Assembly (NCBI GenBank): GCA_905195005.1
Contig: CAJJUC010000085.1
Coordinates: 1-10,468 of the forward strand
Length of the DNA: 10,468 nt
From: an uncultured Eubacteriales bacterium
GTDB taxonomy: Bacteria; Bacillota; Clostridia; UMGS1883
Direction: 5' to 3'
Below the pieces are notes generated by a model that saw only the letters and a program-made list of their open reading frames with translations, was not told where the DNA came from and did not search any database. The translations under genes and the position numbers were made by a program. Shown here one piece after another: positions 6,253 to 10,468 of this stretch (position 1 is the first letter of the stretch; every line of letters starts with the position of its first letter).

Positions 6253-7307
6253 TTTTTAACAACCTCCTCAACCTTCATAAGTTCAATATCATCCGGCTTT
6301 GTTTCCGAAAGCATTACATATTCAGCCGGCGAAGCGGTAACAAGGATTTTTGCACCGGCATTTTTCGCATTAATCCATCTTTTTTCGGCAACCTGCTCCA
6401 TAACCTCCGGCATGTATTCATTCATGATAAGATTTCCGGCAAGCTGCGTGTGCTCCCTGTTCAGCAGCATTTCATTTACTGTTCCGCATGCGGACAAAAT
6501 CTCGCGCAGCGGCTCTGTTTCCTCCAAATCTCTTGCAAGAATCGGGCTGTCCTGAGGGGTAAATTCAAGCTCAGTCTTTTTAACCTTAAGCTTTCCGGTT
6601 CTTATAAGCTCCGCCAGAAGCTCCGTAAACGTAACAACCTCCGCCTTTAGTTCAACGCCCCATTCCTTGTATTCGCGCTTCATAATTTTTGCATCAGCAG
6701 GGTCATAGCAAATTACCTTTTTGTAGTTATTCAGAACCTTTGCGCAATTTTCGGTAAGGGTTTTGGTTTCGGCGGCAGCGCTGATTAAGAAATCCATTGA
6801 ATATCCGCTGTTCGGTTCATCCTTTAAAAGCGTGAAATCAATGCCTGCCTTTTTCAGCAGCTCAACGGCGGTTTCCGCGCAGTCCTTGGCACGCGCGTCC
6901 TCACCGAGGAAGAAAAGAATATCTCCGCCTTTTATTTCGGGAATATTTTCTTCCTTTCCATATATATTGCCCTTTTCATTTATATTTTGAAGCATTGTCA
7001 TTACATATTCGGGAAGCTTTCCGTCAAGCGCAGCGCCGAGCCTTGCCTCCTTCGTAAACATAACGGGGTCCCATCCTGTTACGCAGTCCGTCATGCAGCC
7101 GCCGCAAAGCGAGCATTCATAAACATTGTTTATAATATCCTCCGAATAATCGATTGCACCGCGCATAACAAGCGAAAGACCGAGCGCACGTGCCCTTGCC
7201 GTGTTTCTCTCAAGCCCCGTTGCATTCCCGATCGGGCAAACGTGATGGCACATCCAGCAAAAACGGCAGCTGTCAATATGTTCTTTTGATTTCTTTGTAA
7301 ATTGCAT
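6243..7307 (-). CDS. Iron-sulfur oxidoreductase with two [4Fe-4S] motifs and degenerate CCG domains
   Basis: A 354-residue protein of the GlcF/heterodisulfide-reductase-like type, which passes electrons between a flavin dehydrogenase and a carrier. Two ferredoxin motifs are complete: Cys14, 17, 20, 24 (CRFCWMCHHVCP) and Cys65, 68, 71, 75 (CSLCGGCMTDC). The remainder aligns by eye with the two CCG domains of the family, but the cysteine motifs are missing: the first has PNSGYS (165-170) and CYDPADA (200-206) where relatives have CCG and CPxC, and the second has PQDSPILAR (251-259) and LAGNLI (289-294) where relatives have HDPCxLxR and CCGxGG. The fold may be kept while the C-terminal cofactor is lost. 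The ATG at 7305-7307 is chosen for its perfect AAGGAGG site; an upstream in-frame ATG at 7329-7331 lies within the FAD gene. It directly follows that FAD oxidase gene and is presumably its partner subunit. Confidence 0.87.
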   Translation of the reverse strand: MQFTKKSKEHIDSCRFCWMCHHVCPIGNATGLERNTARARALGLSLVMRGAIDYSEDIINNVYECSLCGGCMTDCVTGWDPVMFTKEARLGAALDGKLPEYVMTMLQNINEKGNIYGKEENIPEIKGGDILFFLGEDARAKDCAETAVELLKKAGIDFTLLKDEPNSGYSMDFLISAAAETKTLTENCAKVLNNYKKVICYDPADAKIMKREYKEWGVELKAEVVTFTELLAELIRTGKLKVKKTELEFTPQDSPILARDLEETEPLREILSACGTVNEMLLNREHTQLAGNLIMNEYMPEVMEQVAEKRWINAKNAGAKILVTASPAEYVMLSETKPDDIELMKVEEVVKKCL

Positions 7308-7312
7308 CTCGG

Positions 7313-7322
7313 TTACCTCCTT
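7313..7322 (-). promoter_or_regulatory. Strong ribosome binding site deciding the iron-sulfur protein start
   Basis: AAGGAGGTAA on the minus strand, overlapping the stop codon of the FAD oxidase gene. The AGGAGG core lies 8 nt before the ATG at 7305-7307, which sets that start rather than the ATG at 7331. Confidence 0.7.
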
Positions 7323-8745
7323 AAAGTCCAAGCTTGAACGGATTCATAATTCCGTTCGGGTCAAGCTGTTTTTTAATGCCCTCAAACACCTGCATTGCAG
7401 GACCGTATTGCTCTTTCATGAGCCTGCCAAGCTTAATGCCCACACCGTGATGGTCGTTTACAACACCGCCGTTTTTCAGCGCCGTTCTTACGCCGCAGTT
7501 CCAGATTGCCTGATGAAGTCTGAACGCTTCATGCGGATCACGCGGCACCTTGTCGCCGTCAACTATAAAGCGGTCGTAAATCATGCAGCCCCATTCATAC
7601 CAATGAGAGAAATGCGCAATAAACTTTGCCTGCGGAAAGTTTGTTTCAATTGCCTTTTTCATTTCCCAATAGATATTTTCAATCTTATCGTAGGGTGCAA
7701 TTGTATCCATCGTGCCGAAGCACTGCGGTATATCCATCATATATCCCGGATAGAAGAACGTTATCTTTTCTTTCCACCATTTCTCGCCATACTCGCTGCC
7801 CAAATCCTCCGCTCCGTATTTGCCGAAGGTTTCAAGAAGAATTTTCATTTCAAGGTCAGCCATTTCTTTAACGCCCTCAACGGCGATATTCATAAACGCG
7901 CCTTTCTTTTCAACGCCGACAATCTTTTTAATAAGCGTTGCGGTTTCCGCCTCGTCATACAGGCGCATTACCGATGGCTTGAACTTCTGAAGCAGCTCGC
8001 GACCTGCATTAAACGCGTCCGTCATATTATGGAACAAAAATCCTCTGAACTGACGCGATTCGGGCTGGTCATAAATACGCATCTGCGCCTTCGTCATAAC
8101 GCCGAGCGTTCCCTCCGAACCAATGAAAATCTGATTAAGGTCGGGACCTGCCGCATGCTTTGGCGCAGGCGATGTTTCGATAATATCGCCGTTCGGAAGC
8201 ACAACCTCCATCCGGAGCACCATATCGTCGATTTTCCCGTACTTTGTGGAGGACACTCCGATGCCTCGGTGTGCAAGGAACCCGCCCACGGTCGAACATG
8301 TGAGTGAGGACGGATAGTGCATCGTTGCATATCCTCTTTCGTTTGCCGCCCACTCGATGTGCTTGTATATAGCGCCCGTACCGCATTCTATGTACATGCC
8401 CTTTTCGTTTACGTCATAAATTTTATTCATTCTCTTTGTGTCGAGAACAATTCCTCCGCAAACGGGAATGGCGCCGCCCTGTGTTCCGCCGCCCGCGCCC
8501 CATGTTGTAACGGGGATTTTATAGTAGTTTGCAATTTTAATAACTGCGGAAACCTCTTTTGCGTCCTTTGGCGCAACAATAAAATCGCCCTCCGGCATGC
8601 GAAGACCACGGTCTGCCCACATTCTTGAAAGCCAAAAGTAGTCAACACTGTGTGTGAGCTTATCAATTGTTCTTGTCGAACAGTTCTCTCTGCCAACCGC
8701 GTCTTCAAGCTCTGTTGCGATTGTGTCAAATAAAAAGTCTGTCAT
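7321..8745 (-). CDS. FAD-linked oxidase/dehydrogenase (GlcD / alkyl-DHAP synthase-like, YgcU-type)
   Basis: A 474-residue flavoprotein of the vanillyl-alcohol-oxidase fold. The FAD-binding N-terminal domain shows VTTWGAGGGTQGG (79-91), YPSSLTCSTVGG (144-155), RGIGVSSTKYGKIDDMVL (160-177) and AAGPDLNQIFIGSEGTLG (198-215). The substrate-cap domain follows, ending in VVNDHHGVG (428-436) and the terminal LDPNGIMNP (461-469). AAGPD, FKPSVMRLYD and the His-rich loop recall alkyl-dihydroxyacetonephosphate synthase and E. coli YgcU more than classical glycolate oxidase GlcD. The likely reaction is oxidation of a hydroxy group of a hydroxy acid, sugar acid or polyol, with electrons leaving through the iron-sulfur protein encoded next and the ETF encoded last in the operon. 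It starts 18 nt after the isomerase with an AAAGAGGTAA ribosome binding site. The substrate is unknown. Confidence 0.88.
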   Translation of the reverse strand: MTDFLFDTIATELEDAVGRENCSTRTIDKLTHSVDYFWLSRMWADRGLRMPEGDFIVAPKDAKEVSAVIKIANYYKIPVTTWGAGGGTQGGAIPVCGGIVLDTKRMNKIYDVNEKGMYIECGTGAIYKHIEWAANERGYATMHYPSSLTCSTVGGFLAHRGIGVSSTKYGKIDDMVLRMEVVLPNGDIIETSPAPKHAAGPDLNQIFIGSEGTLGVMTKAQMRIYDQPESRQFRGFLFHNMTDAFNAGRELLQKFKPSVMRLYDEAETATLIKKIVGVEKKGAFMNIAVEGVKEMADLEMKILLETFGKYGAEDLGSEYGEKWWKEKITFFYPGYMMDIPQCFGTMDTIAPYDKIENIYWEMKKAIETNFPQAKFIAHFSHWYEWGCMIYDRFIVDGDKVPRDPHEAFRLHQAIWNCGVRTALKNGGVVNDHHGVGIKLGRLMKEQYGPAMQVFEGIKKQLDPNGIMNPFKLGL

Positions 8746-8763
8746 TGTTTTTACCTCTTTTCT

Positions 8764-10167
8764 TTATTCTTCTATCGGGTCAAACTCAAGCTCGGGAATG
8801 AACCGACAAAATTCTTTCAATGTTTCAGCAAAATCTCCGTATATTTCGCTCATGTGATGAATATATGGGCCTTCTATCATTTTCCGCTCGACTTTCGCCC
8901 AGTTTTTAAACTCCGCCCACATATATGTGCCAAAGGTTTTCGGTCCGGGAACGGTTTTGAACTCGCCGCCCAAAAGTGTGTATGTTCCTGCATCGCCCTG
9001 GAATCTTGCAATTGTATATTTGCCGTCTTTAGCTCTGAAACTCGGCTTTGTGTTAAACAGCTTTGCCTTTGAATCCTCTGCTTTCACGGAATACGGAAAC
9101 GGACCGCAGTGCCACAAAAGCTCGGCATTTTTGTTTTCGGGGTGTCTGACCGTAAACTCCCCGAATGCCGGGGCTTGCTTTCCGCGCGCGGCGCACATTA
9201 AAAGCGCGCAGGTTATCGCACCGTGAACATCGGACTCACATGCAACGATATACCCTTTGTCATATAGAATACTCATTGCAAGGCATGGATTGGCGCCGAA
9301 TGCAAGCGGCATTGCCGTCCAGCATTCCGAGGAAAGAACGCTTGCGCCGGTTTCTTCGAATATTTCTTTATATACATATACGAATGTCAGCATTTTTTTT
9401 AGCGCTTCATCACTCAATCCGGTTACGTCATATAGTTCCTTAAGCTCTGCCAAGTCCTTCTCAAGCTCATCATCTCTTGAATTAAGCGCTTTATTGAATT
9501 TATCGCTTACAACCGCCATATTAACATTATTTATGTTAATTCCGAATTTTTCCGTAAGCTCGAGCTCGTTGTACATAACGCTTTTAAAAGGTGTGAGTCT
9601 TGTTCCGACCTGCACAACGTTCAGCTTTTTAAAGTTTTTAACCATCGTCACAACCGACAGAAAGCGGCTGAAGCCGCACCTGAACACATCGCTCTCAACA
9701 GGACAGTTTTCAATATACGAAAACGGTACCTTATAGCGGCGCAGCTGCTTGCTGATTGCAAAAAGTCCGCACTGCGAATCCGTGTAGCGCTGTCCGTCCT
9801 CCTCAAAAACCATGTCCTGAGGTCCCCATAAAAGCACAGGCAATCCCATTTTTTTAGCCAGCTGCCCGCAAACCTCTTCATTTCCGAAATTACAGTTTAT
9901 GATAAAAATTGCGTCTGCTTTCTGCTGCCTTAAATAATCACAGACCTTGTCGCAGTCGGAATTTTTGTAAAGCACGCCGAGCTCGTTAAGCCATTCAAGG
10001 TCATAAAACTCCGTTTGGTCATCTTCGAAATTTTCCTTTATGTAACTGACGGTCTTGTTTTTGATTTCCACCCCCTTTGCAGGTTCAAAGATTCCTTTTC
10101 TCGTGGCAAAATCTCCGAGATCTCTGACATCAGGAATCAAACCGATTTTCAATTTGTAATCCAGCAT
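8764..10167 (-). CDS. L-fucose/L-arabinose isomerase-fold sugar isomerase
   Basis: A 467-residue protein of the L-fucose isomerase-like fold, and the first gene of the operon. Such enzymes interconvert aldoses and ketoses using a divalent metal. The probable metal ligands are in the expected order: Glu281 in SSECWTAM, Asp313 in ACESDVHGAI and His437 or His438 in GPYIHHMS. The N-terminal part has Rossmann-like strands, for example ADAIFIINCNFGNEE and LPVLLWGP. It differs enough from FucI and AraA that the sugar cannot be named. Some proteins of this group annotated as isomerases have unknown activity. The ATG at 10165-10167 is preferred because AAAGGAG lies 8 nt upstream; an ATG 10 codons earlier (10195-10197) has no such site and sits in a palindrome. 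Position behind the promoter and operators suggests that its sugar starts the pathway. Confidence 0.85.
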   Translation of the reverse strand: MLDYKLKIGLIPDVRDLGDFATRKGIFEPAKGVEIKNKTVSYIKENFEDDQTEFYDLEWLNELGVLYKNSDCDKVCDYLRQQKADAIFIINCNFGNEEVCGQLAKKMGLPVLLWGPQDMVFEEDGQRYTDSQCGLFAISKQLRRYKVPFSYIENCPVESDVFRCGFSRFLSVVTMVKNFKKLNVVQVGTRLTPFKSVMYNELELTEKFGININNVNMAVVSDKFNKALNSRDDELEKDLAELKELYDVTGLSDEALKKMLTFVYVYKEIFEETGASVLSSECWTAMPLAFGANPCLAMSILYDKGYIVACESDVHGAITCALLMCAARGKQAPAFGEFTVRHPENKNAELLWHCGPFPYSVKAEDSKAKLFNTKPSFRAKDGKYTIARFQGDAGTYTLLGGEFKTVPGPKTFGTYMWAEFKNWAKVERKMIEGPYIHHMSEIYGDFAETLKEFCRFIPELEFDPIEE

Positions 10168-10175
10168 TTTTATCG

Positions 10176-10182
10176 CTCCTTT
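10176..10182 (-). promoter_or_regulatory. Ribosome binding site of the first operon gene
   Basis: AAAGGAG on the minus strand lies 8 nt before the ATG at 10165-10167 and decides that start. Its upstream end touches the palindrome at 10182-10196, so a protein bound there could also affect the leader. Confidence 0.7.
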
Positions 10183-10196
10183 GAAAATAATTTTCA
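10182..10196. promoter_or_regulatory. Candidate operator palindrome A (leader)
   Basis: TGAAAATAATTTTCA is a perfect 15-bp palindrome with a one-base centre. A near copy lies in the promoter at 10235-10248. This copy is within the transcribed leader just upstream of the ribosome binding site. The repetition at both sites suggests a binding site for a dimeric regulator that is not encoded in this window. Confidence 0.5.
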
Positions 10197-10220
10197 TATT
10201 TTGCAGCTATTTCAGTTAGT

Positions 10221-10249
10221 ATTATAACACTATATGAAAATTATTTCAA
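10221..10249 (-). promoter_or_regulatory. Sigma-A promoter of the eight-gene operon
   Basis: On the minus strand TTGAAA (10244-10249) and TATAAT (10221-10226) are separated by 17 nt, a good housekeeping promoter. Transcription would begin near 10214, giving a leader of about 47 nt before the isomerase ATG. The -35 box and part of the spacer overlap candidate operator B, so a repressor there would block polymerase binding. Confidence 0.8.
10235..10248. promoter_or_regulatory. Candidate operator palindrome B (promoter)
   Basis: TGAAAATTATTTCA covers the -35 box and part of the spacer. Its reverse complement differs from the palindrome at 10182-10196 by a single base deletion. The flanks also agree (a TTGAA...TTCATAT core of 18-19 bp in inverted orientation). 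The centres are about 52 bp apart, close to five helical turns. Confidence 0.5.
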
Positions 10250-10254
10250 TAGTT

Positions 10255-10281
10255 AAATAAAATTTTTTATGAATTTTATTT
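10255..10281. repeat. AT-only inverted repeat upstream of the operon promoter
   Basis: AAATAAAATT (10255-10264) and AATTTTATTT (10272-10281) are perfect inverted copies around a 7-nt loop. The place just upstream of the -35 box fits an UP-element-like or third regulatory site, but AT-rich sequence produces such repeats easily. Confidence 0.3.
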
Positions 10282-10351
10282 ATGTAAGCTAATCCGGTTT
10301 AATTTTCTAAAGGGCTATAAGCCCATGTTACCGGCCGGCGCCTCAAGCCGC

Positions 10352-10420
10352 CTGCTTCAGACTGTCGAAAATCCCTGCTTTGCGTAGTGCAAAACAGGGA
10401 TTTTCGACAGTCTGAGGCAG
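10352..10420. repeat. 69-nt near-perfect hairpin, possible dispersed palindromic element
   Basis: Arms 10352-10377 and 10395-10420 pair over 26 bp with one G-T wobble. After one mismatch an inner TTTGC/GCAAA stem (10379-10383 with 10389-10393) closes a GTAGT loop. Neither side is followed by a T run, so it is not a standard intrinsic terminator. The surrounding 10250-10468 stretch holds no supportable gene. The structure looks like a REP- or MITE-type intergenic element, or the foot of an RNA gene, but I do not recognise it. Confidence 0.65.
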
Positions 10421-10468
10421 ACGTAATACTGACGTATACGGCTGCCTGTTTACGAAGTATAAACTTAC

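Noticed and set aside
7408..8307. 299-codon open frame on the plus strand
   Set aside because: Antisense to the FAD oxidase, whose motifs span the same bases; no recognisable protein features and no ribosome binding site that stands out.
10168..10197. 10-residue N-terminal extension of the sugar isomerase
   Set aside because: The earlier ATG lies inside a palindrome with no ribosome binding site, while the later ATG has AAAGGAG at ideal spacing.
10352..10420. Intrinsic terminator
   Set aside because: Neither strand has a T run after the stem and the stem is unusually long.
1..10468. CRISPR arrays, tRNA or rRNA genes, insertion sequences, phage or defence genes
   Set aside because: I saw no regularly spaced repeats, no RNA gene signatures and no transposase, integrase or nuclease coding sequence on either strand.

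Overview
The window looks like a chromosomal stretch of a low-to-moderate GC, anaerobic Firmicute, most likely a gut-type Clostridia. This rests on strong AGGAGG-type ribosome binding sites, sigma-A style promoters (TTGAAA-17-TATAAT and TTGACT-17-TATAAT), tightly packed co-directional genes, and electron-transfer flavoprotein redox chemistry typical of anaerobes. The genus cannot be named from this sequence alone. All supported genes lie on the minus strand, so transcription runs from right to left.

Layout in the direction of transcription. The right edge (about 10250-10468) is non-coding and carries a 69-nt near-perfect hairpin. A sigma-A promoter (10221-10249) with two near-identical palindromic elements starts an eight-gene operon: FucI/AraA-like sugar isomerase (8764-10167), FAD-linked oxidase (7321-8745), two-cluster iron-sulfur protein (6243-7307), class II ketose-bisphosphate aldolase (5413-6252), PfkB sugar kinase (4498-5409), IolB-family isomerase (3720-4505), FGGY kinase (2232-3704) and a fused EtfB-EtfA electron transfer flavoprotein (880-2232). 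Gaps never exceed 18 nt and several genes overlap, so this reads as one translationally coupled unit. A stem-loop terminator (822-862) ends it. The tail of that terminator supplies the -35 box of a second promoter (795-823) for a nicotinamidase/isochorismatase-like hydrolase (251-757). Immediately after its stop codon, in the same frame, lies a 5'-truncated GNAT acetyltransferase remnant that runs off the left edge.

How the genes may work together (inference). Two isomerases of different fold, two kinases of different fold and one class II aldolase make a complete aldose-to-ketose, phosphorylation and cleavage route. The FAD oxidase, iron-sulfur protein and ETF form a redox module like the ETF-linked lactate dehydrogenase of acetogens and the uncharacterised ygc locus of E. 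coli. Together they suggest an uncharacterised catabolic pathway for a sugar, deoxysugar, polyol or sugar acid, with an oxidation step coupled through ETF to NAD and perhaps ferredoxin. The substrate cannot be read from sequence. No transporter and no regulator are in the window.
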